64,000 nucleotides of DNA, taken from the NCBI GenBank assembly GCA_023313575.1, contig JAJTTP010000001.1, positions 5,580,001-5,644,000 of the forward strand. Direction: 5' to 3'. This document shows, piece after piece, positions 47,001 through 59,095 of the stretch (positions within the stretch are counted from its first letter, which is position 1; each line of letters begins with the position of its first letter). A program made the translations under genes and the position numbers. The stretch is from Eutypella sp. D-1. Taxonomy: Eukaryota; Ascomycota; Sordariomycetes; Xylariales; Diatrypaceae. The notes beneath the pieces were generated by a model. It did no database searches, had not been told where the DNA came from, and worked only from the letters and a program-made list of their open reading frames with translations.

Positions 47001-50000
47001 TCGCATCGATCTGTCTGAGTTGTATCGGACGCTAGGCGGAGTTTAGGAAGGGATCGTCTTCCCCGTTGTCCGGGACTTGCGTAATTGAGGCAGGTAGCAC
47101 GACGACAACTGGGCGGAATGGCAGAATGCCATCTTTGAGGGGAAGGGAAAACAAAAAAAGAAAGGAAGAAAGATAGATACGGTAGAACCGGACATGGCGG
47201 ACGTTGTCCCGCCCTTTTGAAATCCGCCGGGCTTTTGGTGCGAAGGAAAAGAGGGGACTCTCTTTTATGTATCGTGATAAGTCGCGATCCACGGGTACGT
47301 ACGAGGCTGCGTGCGAGTAGGCGAGGTAGATTCAACAATCACTTACCTGCCTACATATAGACCTACCTAGGTACTTTACCCACGTTACACGGTCGTTGAC
47401 GCATGGTTGATTCATCATCGCCTTGCTAGGCCCGGTGAGCTGTTCTTTGTCCACAGCATATTACATAGACAACACAGAAGTCGGAGGGACGATCGAGATT
47501 TTCCCCGGCTGGTCGTCGCGTCGCTGCACGTCGAATACTGGGCTGGGCGAATGGTAGGTAGGCAGAGAGATACGGCATCGACACTGTCAGCACGGCGCCT
47601 TACGTAGGTAGTAGGCAGGTATGTTTAGTTCGCTGCGGCTGTGGCTGCAGTGGGAGCTTCGTCAACTTGCGTGCGGTTCTGTGAGACTTTCTTTTTCGCC
47701 AGTGAAGCGGCAAGCGGCGAGCTCAGCTGACCTGGGCTGGCTACATGGCGAGAACAGCCTGGTTTGGCATGCCTCGAAAGCCCTTGGGGGCTCTTGTGAG
47801 ACAGACAGACGGATAGGCGATGGAGAGGCGTGCGTGCCGAGCTCTTCTTATAGGCGAGTGAGCAAGTACATAGGTGTGTAGGAAGGGATCACCATTGCGT
47901 ATATATGTATGTGTGTGTCAAGTGTGTGTGTATTACTTTCTGCATGTGTAAGAGCGGCAGATATACGTATCTATATATCCGTGTCGGTGGCAACGCCCGG
48001 CTGGACTGAACGCTGAATGCGCAAGCGGGAAAGCTTTGCTTGAAAGACTGACATGCTCAGTACGTACCGTACCGTACCCTATATCCTACCGCGAGGCCTT
48101 TGTCGTCCATGGCTTTTTTTTTCCTTCACTTTTATTCCTTTTTCGTCAAGAGGCTCCCCTCGCTGGAGGGCTGACCAGGGCTGACCAGGGGGTCCAATGG
48201 TGAGTCGTCCAATCGTACGTAGGTGGCCCCTGAACTTCCCAGCCCTCGCGCACCTACCAACTGCTTCTCCAATTGGTTGTCCGAGCAATGCCTGGCTACA
48301 CCATCATGTTCATTGTTGTTTTTATTTTCCGAAGCAACAATGGTCTGAGGCAGAGGGTTCCCCGCTGCAGGGCCGCATCTTCACTACCGAATTATACGGA
48401 GTAAGCGTCGATTACACAATGTGAGGCTATAACGACTGCTCGCTATATACCAACGCATGGTAGACTTGTAGTTGTACCTGAGGGATAACCATGCTCAGGT
48501 CCACTGATGTATGTATGTAGTCCGGCCCGTCTCCCGTATGAGGAAAGTTTACCTGAAACCCCTGAGTCTGTAAATTACCCTAAATGGACTAGTTAGCCAT
48601 CTCACGATGGGTCAGACTAACCTGACCTTACCAGAGCAGCAGAGCTTGTTGTTCAGCCACATCGACTTTCTGGTCGGCACCGGGGCGGCTAAGCAATCGG
48701 AACGGAGTGGTAGGTGAGTTGTGAGATTGTACACGCAGGTAATACATGAAAAGTAACAGATGAAAGGATCATTATAATATATAGATATTCACGCAGTTTG
48801 CTTTTTTCGGCGTTAGTTGCGTATTCATGTGACGGGACGTAGCACATTCCATCATGAGGACTCGATAATTTACAGATAGTCGCATGCAATCGAATTACTT
48901 CGGAGCTGAATTACGGCACAATTTCGAGGTTGGCTGCATCTGCCCGCCTTGGTAGTGGTTGGGGTGGCGCGTGAACATGCGGACTTGCATTGCGTCCATG
49001 GATGGCCCCCTATGACCACTCTCTTTCTTCATCAATTTTATCATTATTTCCCTAATCTTCTTTCCCGTGTCGAACGCCACCGAAGCGAGCCATTCAAGCC
49101 ATGATCGCTAAATTTGGGAGCTTGGGACGTCTGGTATTCAGGACGTTCGAGGAATTACGAAGGGGGTTTTCATTTTCTGCCTTCTTACTTGCCTACTCAC
49201 CTACCTACTTACCCACGTAATTATGTAATGATGTGCATCCCCATCCCGTCCTGTTTCTGTTCGTCCTTGCTCTCGTCGATCGTATGTCCTAATTATAGCT
49301 GAGCATGAAGGAGATCTACAGCCGCTCAATATGCCTGTAGGCATGTGGTAGCATAGTGTAGCCAGCTGCATTTTGACGTTGGTTAGACGGGGTTTATCGC
49401 GCTATGTCCCTTGGCTGTGCTTGGGTGTCCTCCCTCCGTCTATCGCTTGGGAAAAAAAAAGACGGCCGGTGATGTCGACAACAACTGCGACACGGGCAAG
49501 GTAGACATGGCAGCATGGGCAAGGGTTCTCCTGCATGGGACTCAGGCTTGGCTTGACCCACACCAGCGGATGCGCCAACTGGAATTGATCTCCTCGCTTT
49601 TTTTCCTCAATGATCTGCCCCAGCCTAAAAAAGAGACACAAAAAGAAACGGGCACCGCTAAACACGTGCATCTGGAGTGGGATTTTTCTTGTCGGTGACT
49701 TCGTATTGCCAGCCGCCAGCCCTAACGATATGGATCCGTCCCGTCCTATGGACCGTGGGCGGATGGACATTTGAAAGAACGCGATGATGCACAATATGGC
49801 GGAATGCCTTGCCAAACAAAAAAAACCCAACCTTGGAAACGAAGGATTAAAAAGAGGCGTCTATGTAGTTATCGTGTCTGAAAGAATGAAGACCGCTGAC
49901 CTTACCTGCCTTACGTACCCAAATGGACAACGGCGGGATGAATCCCTGTTGATGGCGATTATCATCCAATCGTATCGTTATCTTCAGGTGATGGTGGCCA

Positions 50001-51150
50001 AGATGGTGTAGGAAGTATTCCGGTAGTATTTTTGGTGTAATGGATTGGGTGATATTCCTTTCTAGTCTGTGAACAGTTCCTTTTCAGGAGTACTTCCTCG
50101 GTACCTCCTCCTCAGCGGAACCAACAGACCACTCCACCCAGCCCGGCTTTCTGAAGGCAAGTTAACTGCAGTCAGCCAGTCAGTGAAAATGGCATAGCTC
50201 AGACCAACTAACGTCCGGAGTGATACCACATAGGAAGAGACGCGCCGCTGACAACCAGGTTCTGGTTGTTCTGGGTCATGGGCGAGACCCAGGAGACCCG
50301 ACCCTTCTACCTAGTGGACCCACTCTCTGCCAACCTTGCCCTGGGGGGGCGCGGCGCGGCGCTGGGGCCCCTGGGGCTTGCCCTGTCAAATCCACTAATC
50401 TATCCCCCGTGGACCAATCTACCAGTTCAACACCACCTGGAGGGACTGAGGGACTGCTGGGCAAAAAGCCTGCCTTGCCTGCCTAAGCGCGAAAGTCCGT
50501 AGGTCTAGGTATTTTTGGTAAAATATGACATTGATGCCCGTCGATTTTCTACCTATACAGTACCTAACTGCGTATAACTAAATAGATTAAATGGGGACCT
50601 CGGTACCACTCGTACACGGACGCATACCTGAAGTATGTAATTCCCCAAAAGATAGGTAAAATGACTTCAGCAGACCCTCCGAGGTCCCAAAGACGCCTTC
50701 GGGCTGTATTAGGTAGGCTCGCTCTTGCTGGCTTCAAATCGACCTCGAGTCTCGGGACATCTTTTATGAATTCCATGAGCAATATTGGTACATAGTAATT
50801 ACTTTCTTCTGGGTGGTCAATCTCATACACATGTAGGTACTATTGTTGAACCTCTTCACCTGTGTTACCTGGCGCTTGGGAGGTAGGTACATCCAGCAAG
50901 CAAGCGTCTACGACGTAGTGTAGTGTAGTGTAGTTACGGGTAGTTCATTCCTCCATACCCTGGAGTATGTAACCTTTCTTTAGGCCGGGTAGAAGTAGGT
51001 ACCTGGATGGGACCTCTTTTTTTTTTCTTCCTCCGGGGCTTCCCTCCACTCGTGGTTACCTAAAGTAGTTCACTACCTACACTATCTGACTACAAACCCA
51101 GGCAGGTACACTCTAGACCCCTTTCCCACTATTCAACCAACCCTCCAACC
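47001..51150. other. Gene-poor region, last part
   Basis: No supported gene. A TACCTAGGTA palindrome lies at 47364-47373, a TACGGAGTA at 48395, a small CGTAC repeat near 48060-48078 and GTAGT repeats near 50916-50934. Short frames on both strands lack recognisable features. Confidence 0.5.
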
Positions 51151-52607
51151 CTCCATCCCTCCATCCCTCCCTCGTCGTCGCCCGCTACGCTACCTATCAT
51201 CCCAACCTCGCCTTAGCATCTTTCTTTTCCCTATGCTGCTGTTCACTACGTGCATGTGCATCTTTTTTAGCTAGCTAGGTGTTAAACTCGGCATTCAGAG
51301 GGATCAATCTTTGTTCAGTTACTATTAACTATTTTTTTTTATTCTTCCCACTCTCACTCTGTATCCCGCCTCCTTATCTATCTTCCAAACTTGGCCTTGC
51401 TTGTCCCCTCGTCATACCCTTTTTTGTTCTATACGTCCTGGTGCTCGAGCATCATCTGCAGCAGCAACTTACGACTCCAGCGTACATACAATATTACTGT
51501 TGCTATTGCTATTTTTTACCGGGTATCCCCCTGGGTCTCGATCGTTCCGGGTCTGGGCTAGGTTATAATTCTTCCCACCACCTCTTCCGAACGATCTCGT
51601 GAAAGTCCTCCCACTTTCGGATCTCTTTTTTTATTTTATTTTTCTTACTCTTCCATACCTTGTAACTGTTGGTTTGTGAGATCTATTCCGTCGTTATTTT
51701 TTCCTAGTATTTACAAGCGTTTTGTTTGTCCATCTAGTTGTCTCGTTCAAAACTTTTGCATCCCACTTCCTTGTAATTCCCCCAATCTCCGGCGATTGTC
51801 ATTACGACTCGACCATTATTTACACCCGAGGAACCGACTCGTTATTATTACCTCGATTGCATTTAGATACATAATAATGTAAGTCACTGAGCGTTTTCCT
51901 GTATTTGCAGAGCATACATAAATCAACCACGTCATCTCCTATTTGAAAGGTCAAACACCGTTGCTCTGAAACTTGACGACGGTTACGTTTCACCACGAAA
52001 CTGTTTGTCTTTTCCTGGCCCCCTCTCTTGGTGCGCCTTGGTCTGCCTCGTCCATCTCTCTCTCTCTCTCGCAACAGCTATAGTCTTAAATGGGTACGAT
52101 CGTGGATGTCGGCCGTCTTACCACAACGAAGATACCAACCTATATATACTACACTATATACTACACCATATATTATACCTAATGAGGGGCGGCGAGATGC
52201 GTGATCGAGACTCTATGGCCTAGGAACTAGGAGCTTTGGCATTTTCACATTTTCCAAGTGGTTTAGACCCAAGTGGTTCATGTTCAAGCAGGGGCTGAGA
52301 GTGTCCGGGGCGGTTACACATACCGAACTTTGTTGACCATCTCATGCAGCAGTCCGATCACCCGCGTCACGTTCCGAGACTTGACAGGGCAAACCCCGAT
52401 AGCCCTAATTAAATCAAAAGAAGGCACTCAGCCTTTCTTCCCCTCGCCGGCAAATTCGATCGACCTTTACCGAATCGTCTCGTCTCTCTAACGTGAGAAT
52501 CTACGACTCGGCGAATCGTCGAAGACGGTCCAAGACCACGCAGGAACGGTGCTTACCTTGCATGGGTTTGCAGTAACCACACCGCCGATCCCCTCCAAGT
52601 ATTCTAT
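51151..52607 (+). promoter_or_regulatory. Pyrimidine-rich promoter/long 5' leader of the following gene
   Basis: About 0.7 kb of strongly CT-rich plus-strand sequence (51150-51870), typical of fungal core promoters and leaders, ends near a GTAAGT at 51880 that could be the donor of a 5' UTR intron. Several short upstream frames occur. Neither the transcription start nor the intron can be proven from sequence. Confidence 0.4.
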
Positions 52608-55600
52608 ATGCCCAGATTTCCAGTCGCGTTTAGGCGGAAATCAACCGCACAGGAAGACACAAATGGAGCCATAGCAGCAGAGCCGTCGTTTCGGGTCCTC
52701 GACCGTGGTGATGCGAATGGGAAGTCGTTCGACGGTGGAGCGAGGATGGCCGCCGCAAGATCGTTGGCGGCTTCTCGACCGAAAACCAGTAATACTGAAT
52801 TTGGGACGGACGACAACATTTTTGCAGGCATGACGCACAATCGGTATGTGAATCAGGTTTCGTTTCATTTTTTGTGGTTTTCTTTTTCGGGGTTTTCTTT
52901 TCTTTTTTGCTGGGGGGTTTTTTTTTTTTTTTGGCTGCTGTTGTTATTGTTGTTGTTTTAAGTTGAGTCTTTCTTGCCTGGCTTGCCTCCATTCGCGATT
53001 GGCATGGTGCCGCTTAGCCTTGGTGAGATTTCTCAATACGGGGTGTCAAGTCAAAAAGTCAAAATTGGTGTCGGTGTCGGTGTCGGCCTGTCCGAGTCGA
53101 TCAATCACGAGAGCCATTTTCCCCCCTGGTGGATCCGGGGAGCTTGTGGACATGCGTACCAAGCCAGCAAGCATGCCTCATGGACACGGACAATTTTTCC
53201 AAGAACCAAATACCCAGATAGATACCCCTACCCCCCTGGCCACTCCTAAGTCCGGGGCTGACTAGGCGCCACTATGTTTCACGTCCCGTGTCTTTCCGAG
53301 CTAAACTTATTAATATGCTGGGCGGGCGTCAAGTGTGGAATTTTCCTGCTGACAGATATCCTCAAGTGGCAGTGGCAGTTCCAATACGACCAAAACAGCA
53401 TCTGACAACTCTTCTCGTCACAGCGCTGCCTCGACTACTCCTTCATCCACAGATTACGCCCCTCAGCCACCCCAAAAAGATGATTGGAAACCTGCTCGTA
53501 AACCTGCTGCTCTAGACGATATCCCACCCGTGCCCAAGACGACGGCTAGATTTCTTCAACAAGCAGGTCGTACCTTTTCATTTGGCAATAGAAAGAGCCA
53601 GTTACCATCTATACCCGCTGAGGAGCCAGTTCCATCCGTTCCGGAATCTTACAAAAGAGATTCTGCATCGCTTGGCGGTCGATCTCGCGCACCGACAACA
53701 TCCTCTGTTAGCACGGCCACACCGCCACAAGTTGAAGACACTGCTTTTAGGCTGGATCTTGGCGGAGACCTAAGCACCATGTTGAAATTTGAGAAGCGAT
53801 CGAGTGTGGCGAGCGTGCAAGATCGTAACTTGACAGCTAATCGTACCAGTCAGCCATCGCCTCTTAAACTTGATTATTCCGCTGCCATCGAACCTCCGCA
53901 ACACTCTTGGGCCAGCCAGACTTCGCATGATGATTTATTGAACTCAGAGCGTATCCAGTCCCCACCTAGTGCTCGCCTAGTCGGGTCGCCGCCTCCAGTT
54001 CCACCACACACTTCCGTACACACTTCCGCACCTGCACGTACTCCCATGCCCATCCCAGCCGAGCGTCGCTCGTTGGAGGAAGATGACGAAGACACGACAC
54101 TATTGGCCGACACTCTGGCGGCTACTCAATTCCTGAATAGCAATCCCGCGCCCTCCGGTCGGTATCGGAGAAACGAGGATAGTCCTTCACAATATGGCAT
54201 CACCTTGACTGAGACGTATGCGAAGCATGAGGAGGACAACATGTTTGCGAACACGAACCACTCTAGTCGCCGAGAAAAGATCACACCCAAAGTTACCACA
54301 CGCGCTAGGACAGAATCGCAGACCAAGGTTATGACTCGAGAGGAGTTTGAGGCATACCGTAACGACAAAGTGAAGCGGGAAATCATGGATGGCGAAGGCA
54401 AGGATGACTCGGATAGCGAGGACGAAGGTGTCAATTATGACGACGATGAGGAGGATGACTTGGAGAAGTCGCGGAAACTGGCGAAGCAGCGCCGGAAGCA
54501 GGAGGCTCACATGACGGTCTACCGGCAACAGATGATGAAAGTGACTGGGGAGTCGAACACGAACCCGAATCCGAACCAAAATTCTCATCAGGCGCGACCC
54601 TCAATCGCGGGATCACTTAGTGCTCCAAATCTGACTCTGAACGACGGAATCGAGAAGAGCGGATCGACCTCTCCACCATCAGATGCCTCTTCAGACGAAG
54701 AGGTTCCCCTTGCCATTTTGCAAGCGCACGGATTCCCCAGCAAGAACCGACCACCGACCCGCCTCAGCCAAGCACCGTCGAATCCCAACCTGCGGGCTTC
54801 AGCGATGCAAGCTCCCTATGTGGCCCCTCCGGGGTCGTCTGCTGGTGACGGCAATGCGGCGAATGGTGGTCGCCTACCACCTTTCGCAAGAAAACTGCCC
54901 AGAGATCCTTACCTTGGGGCAGGTCTTATCAACCAACCTCCACGGGAATCTTTCGCTCTCGGCGGGGGAATGCCCCCTCCGCCCCAGATGCATCAGCCAG
55001 GTGGTCTAGTGGGAGTAATTGCGAACGAGGAACGTGCGAAGGCTATGCGACGTGGCAGCCCATCACCATTACCTCCTAGCATGCCGATGAACGGAGGCTT
55101 CGACCCAGTTGCTGGAATCCCTCCGCAGATGATGTATCCCACTGCGCAGCAAATGCAACAGATGCAAATGCAACAGATGCAGCAGATGCAGCCACAGATG
55201 ATGAGCGCGGGCGACCAAGCGCAACTCCAAATGACCCAGCAGATGACCCAGTTCATGCAGATGCAAATGCAGTTTATGCAAATGATGGCGGGTCAGGGAC
55301 AGGGACAGGGTCAGGCGCCAGGACAGGCACGTCCCCAGGGCCATACGCCTTCGCAATCTCTAGGCTCCGTTGGCGATATGGGGCGGAACTCCTCGTTCCT
55401 TGGAAATGGGATGGCTGGTGGAATGGGCGGTGGAATGGGTGGCGGCATGGGCTTAGAACCTCCGAGGGGCGAGAGCCAGATGCGTACGATGAGTATGGTT
55501 CAACCAAGCTCGGCGTCTTGGGTTCAACCCTCCCAACAAGGAGGATACACGCCGTCCATACGTATCCAGGGAACCGGCTACGCGCCGTCGATTGCCCCTT

Positions 55601-55881
55601 CGGAGCGGAGCAACATCGGGTTGCCCGGCCGCTACCGACCCGTCTCGAGCGTCAGCCAAAGTAACGGGAACTCGCGTACGTCCACAATGTCGGGCGCTCT
55701 GCCCACCATGAGCACGTCAAAACTGAATACTGAGATCCGGGCGACAGCCGTCTCGGGTAAGGACGACGATGACGATGACGAGGAGGGCTGGGAAGCGATG
55801 AAGGCGAAGCGAGAGAAGAAGAAGAACCTGTGGCGGTCCAAGAGGAACTATGGAAGCGACATCGGAGCGCTCATCAGCTAG
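52608..55881 (+). CDS. Large disordered protein, conserved-looking, not recognised by name
   Basis: Two-exon model, 52608-52843 and 53367-55881, 916 aa. The donor is GTATGT. The acceptor at 53366 (CAAG) keeps the frame; two nearby CAG sites are in the same phase, so a few Ser/Gly residues are uncertain. The N-terminus MPRFPVAFRRKSTAQED starts a basic segment, followed by SFDGGAR and DNIFAGM motifs that look constrained. The middle is Ser/Pro-rich, then TREEFEAYRNDKVKREIMDG, an acidic run, and a charged helix EKSRKLAKQRRKQEAHMTVYRQQMMKVTG, probably coiled coil. A Met/Gln-rich region (QQMQQMQMQQMQQMQ and QFMQMQMQFMQMM) and a Gly/Met repeat follow. The C-terminus has DDDDDDEEGWEAMKAKREKKKNLWRSKR. 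No enzyme domain, signal peptide or membrane segment is visible. The composition suggests a scaffold or RNA/cytoskeleton-associated protein, but this is a guess. Confidence 0.75.
55130..55320 (+). repeat. Met/Gln-rich coding repeat
   Basis: Tandem ATGCAA/ATGCAG/CAGATG codons encode an imperfect Met-Gln repeat, followed by a Gly-Gln repeat, within the large disordered protein. Confidence 0.85.
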
Positions 55882-58351
55882 ATATCATGGGAATTCGGTG
55901 ACAAATATTTATTATCATTTGCATTTTTTGACGAGCAGGCGAAGGCAAGGCAAGGCAAGGCAGGCAGGCGCGCAGACAAACTAGTAAAAGACGAAAAAAC
56001 GGTTGCCTCCCGCTCCTCCTCTCCCCTCCCCTCTTTGGTCGGTCGGTCGGTCGGTTAGAGAAAGATAAGACAAGACAGGACAGGACAGGACGAGAAGAAA
56101 AGAACAAAAGAGAGAGCAACGGAAACGCTTGGAATACCCCTTAATGGTGGGATTGTGCTTCCCACCCACCAAACCAAGTTCTGGCAGGGCAAAAGGCAGT
56201 GGCTGGCGGGCGGACGGGCGATGGCCAGTGGAGGCAAAAGGCAGCAGCAGCAGCAGCATTGTTGATATTTTTATCGTTCTCCTGTTTTTTTTACACTCCG
56301 CCGAAGCCCGGCCGTTAATATAATTTTTTTTTTCTGGTCTAGACCTTTTTGGCTGAGTCCTTTTTTTTTCCTTCATTCGTGTCTTTTGTTGGTTCGGTTC
56401 TCTCTTATCCAGGACTGAATATCTTTCTTTCCAGCGACATTTTGACTTGACATCTTGGTTTGGTTTCGTATATATATCCTGGTGTTATAGCGTTCTCTGT
56501 TCTCACTCTCACTCTCACTTTCACTCTTGCTCTTGCTTCGTTCATTCTTTCTCCCCCTTAGCAGTTTCTTTTTTCTCGCGTTCGCGAACGGGGGGTTGGG
56601 TGCTCGGCGCATGCGCATACGGTTTGCTTTCCTACTACTCTCTTCCCGCCGGGCCGAAGTGGACTCTTTTCTTCTACTTTTTTACATATATCGGCGGGAC
56701 CTTCTCTCGTTTCTTCTCACTCTCTTTTTTCGTTTGTGTGTCTGTGTCTGTGTGTGTATACTCGGGATATGTATAGGACGGGATTTCGTTTTCGTTATTT
56801 TTTTTCGGAATCCAAGACGTGTATGGGCTAGGGATGGTTTTAGGATGGACCTATGGGCTTTTTTTTTCCCCTCTACATTCGTGTCTCTTGAAGACTTTTG
56901 GTTTCAAACTATATGGATTTGAATTGTTTTTGGTTCTTTTGTTTTGTGTTTGGATTTGGATTTGGATTTGTAGTGCTGGACTTCGTCGTCACTTAGAAAG
57001 GAGGAGATCTGAAGAGAAGAGAAGAGGGGAGGAGAGGAAGGAGAAAAAGGAAAATAAAGAAAGAGGGAAAAGTTGGAGGAAGTAGGAAGAGATGTGTGAG
57101 AGGTTGACTTCTTTTTTCTTCAAGGCACGAAGGGGGGACTAGGACAGACAGCAACCATCCATCCATCCATCCACAATGTCAGGCCAGGCAAGATAGAGAA
57201 GGGGATAGATGCATTCTATAAAAGCAACGCAACGCTACGCAACTCGCTGCCAAGAAAAAGAAAAGGGGGGGGGGGGGGGGACAAGGCTGAGGGACTTCGA
57301 ATCGTGGCAAGGAGAGAGAGTGTGTGTATCTGTGAAGTTCAGGGGGCCAGGAGGGTGGGGGTATCCATATATGTCGTGGTCTAGCAGCAGGCAGTGGAAA
57401 GAACCGATACCCTCTCGAACTCTCTTTCACCTACCTATGTACGTAGACTACCCTACCTACGCGAAGATAGACAGCCAGATACACCCAAGACCAACCATAT
57501 CCGATAAAATATACCTACCTATATATCATAACCGTCTGGGAATGGGTAGCGCAACATACATATCCATGTACTTGACGTAAATATTGAATTGTAGGTTCAT
57601 CGCGAGTCATGAGTGTAGATCTTGAATATGTACGTACGAAGTATACGTACGCGTTGTATACGCGCAACGGCGCACGCATTGTGTAGTTGTAGCCTCACCT
57701 CTTACACATTGATTGTGTAGGAATATGTCGATGTGCATACTTAGGTACATATCTAGGTAGGTACGGTGGGTAGGGAGTTGGTATGTCACGTATCTGTTCA
57801 TGATGCCGCGGCTGTCCTGGGTACATGTGTAAAGGGTTAGAGTTGGGTATGCGTGGAAGATGCGTCAGGCGCAGACGTATGTAGTATGTGTATCGACCTT
57901 ATCTATTAGAGCTTCAGGATGGCTATGGACATGTGGTGGTTATGAGATAAGTCTACGTGTGCCTATTATGCGATCGGTGCAGTCAGTCTCCTGGCTTGGA
58001 CCTACGTCATCTTCTTTCCTATCTCCGGAGGAGGCGTCGTGCGAGTAGAGGCGACAAGTAACGCGGCCTATCGAGCAACCCGGATCGAATCGGGTCGAAT
58101 TGGTAGCTGACTTCCAAGGTTGTGTAGGCATGTAGGTATTATGCCTTGTATCGGTATCCTATGTCCGGCCGCGCTTATCCGTCCTCATACAGGCTTAACT
58201 GGCCTATCCGTAAAAGTGCATTGTTATATTTTCTTTGTTTTACTTGGGTTCATGAGTAGTTATTCTCCCTATTCGCTCTTTTCAACCAAACCGGAAACAA
58301 TCCCAAGGGCCCCAACGTCAACCCGGCTCCCCCGCCGTCCCCTCACGTTTC
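55882..58351. other. Intergenic with T-rich stretch and dispersed repeat
   Basis: 3' flanks of the large protein gene (+) and lumazine synthase (-). It holds purine-rich DNA (57000-57070), a T/C-rich plus-strand stretch (about 56260-56970), a 16-base G run near 57267-57282, a (CCAT)n array near 57157-57172 and the second copy of the dispersed repeat (57544-57750). No gene is supported. Confidence 0.5.
57544..57750 (-). repeat. Dispersed ~200 bp repeat, copy 2 (inverted relative to copy 1)
   Basis: Reverse-complement partner of 31580-31777. It is slightly longer owing to small indels, including an extra four bases within the CGTACG-rich part. Apart from indels, the copies agree at roughly 95 percent of positions by eye. 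It lies about 0.6 kb beyond the 3' end of lumazine synthase. Confidence 0.85.
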
Positions 58352-59095
58352 TTATTCGATCTTCCCCTTGGACCAGGCGGCACGCTTGACGCCGAGCTCT
58401 ACGGCAGCGAGACCCCAGTCCTCGCCGTGGTTGTGACTTCCCGGACCGCCGATGCCGGCGCGGGCCTTGGCCTGGTCGTCGCTGAGGACGGTCAGGACGC
58501 CGAAGACGACGGGCACGCCGAGGTCGAGGCCGACGCGCATCAGGCCCTGCGACACGGCGTCGGCGATGTACTCGAAGTGCATGGTCTCGCCCTTGATCAG
58601 CACGCCGATGGCGATGATGGCGTCGAAGGGCTGCTGCGCGGCGGCCGCGGCGGCCGAGGTCGACGTCGTCAGGTCCGTCGTGCTGCCCCCCAGCAGATCG
58701 GACGCTGAGGTCGCGCCCGCCGTCGATTGTTGGATCTGCGAGGCCGTGTAGAGTCTGTGGATTTCAAACAGATCCCCCCCACCTCTCTCCGCACGGGAGA
58801 GGGGGACGGACGGGGCGTTAGATAAGAAGGTCTGTGTATGTGTATGTGTATGTGTATGCGCGGATCGCACGGATCATACCACGCACCTCTGCACGGCGAT
58901 GGGCAGCTCCCACGACCCCGGCACGGATTGGACGACGATATTGGACTCGGCGACGCCGCAGGCTCGGAGCTTCTCGACGGTGCCGGTCAGCAGCGGCTCG
59001 ATGATGCTGGTATTCCACCGCGCGTGCACGATGCCGATGCGCAACCCGCTGCCGTCATGCTGCTCCGGAGTCGGGCCCTTGATGGTGGTGGACAT
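58352..59095 (-). CDS. RIB4: 6,7-dimethyl-8-ribityllumazine synthase (riboflavin synthesis)
   Basis: Two exons on the minus strand, 59095-58887 and 58754-58352, joined in phase to 203 aa (donor GTGCGT, acceptor CACAG). The enzyme condenses 5-amino-6-ribitylaminouracil with 3,4-dihydroxy-2-butanone 4-phosphate, the penultimate riboflavin step. Visible motifs are [54 protein letters not shown] (containing the catalytic His region), [16 protein letters not shown] and, near the end, [17 protein letters not shown]. Between the second and third motif lies an insert of roughly 35 Ala/Ser/Thr-rich residues that bacterial enzymes (about 155 aa) lack and that is presumably a surface loop. It is divergent from the MutL homologue, about 1 kb away. 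Confidence 0.95.

Noticed and set aside
49402..49830. 142-codon minus-strand frame in the gene-poor region
   Set aside because: No recognisable feature; composition is like translated intergenic DNA.
58068..58095. ACCCGGATCGAATCGGGT hairpin resembling a T arm
   Set aside because: It is a short near-palindrome without any of the other tRNA arms.
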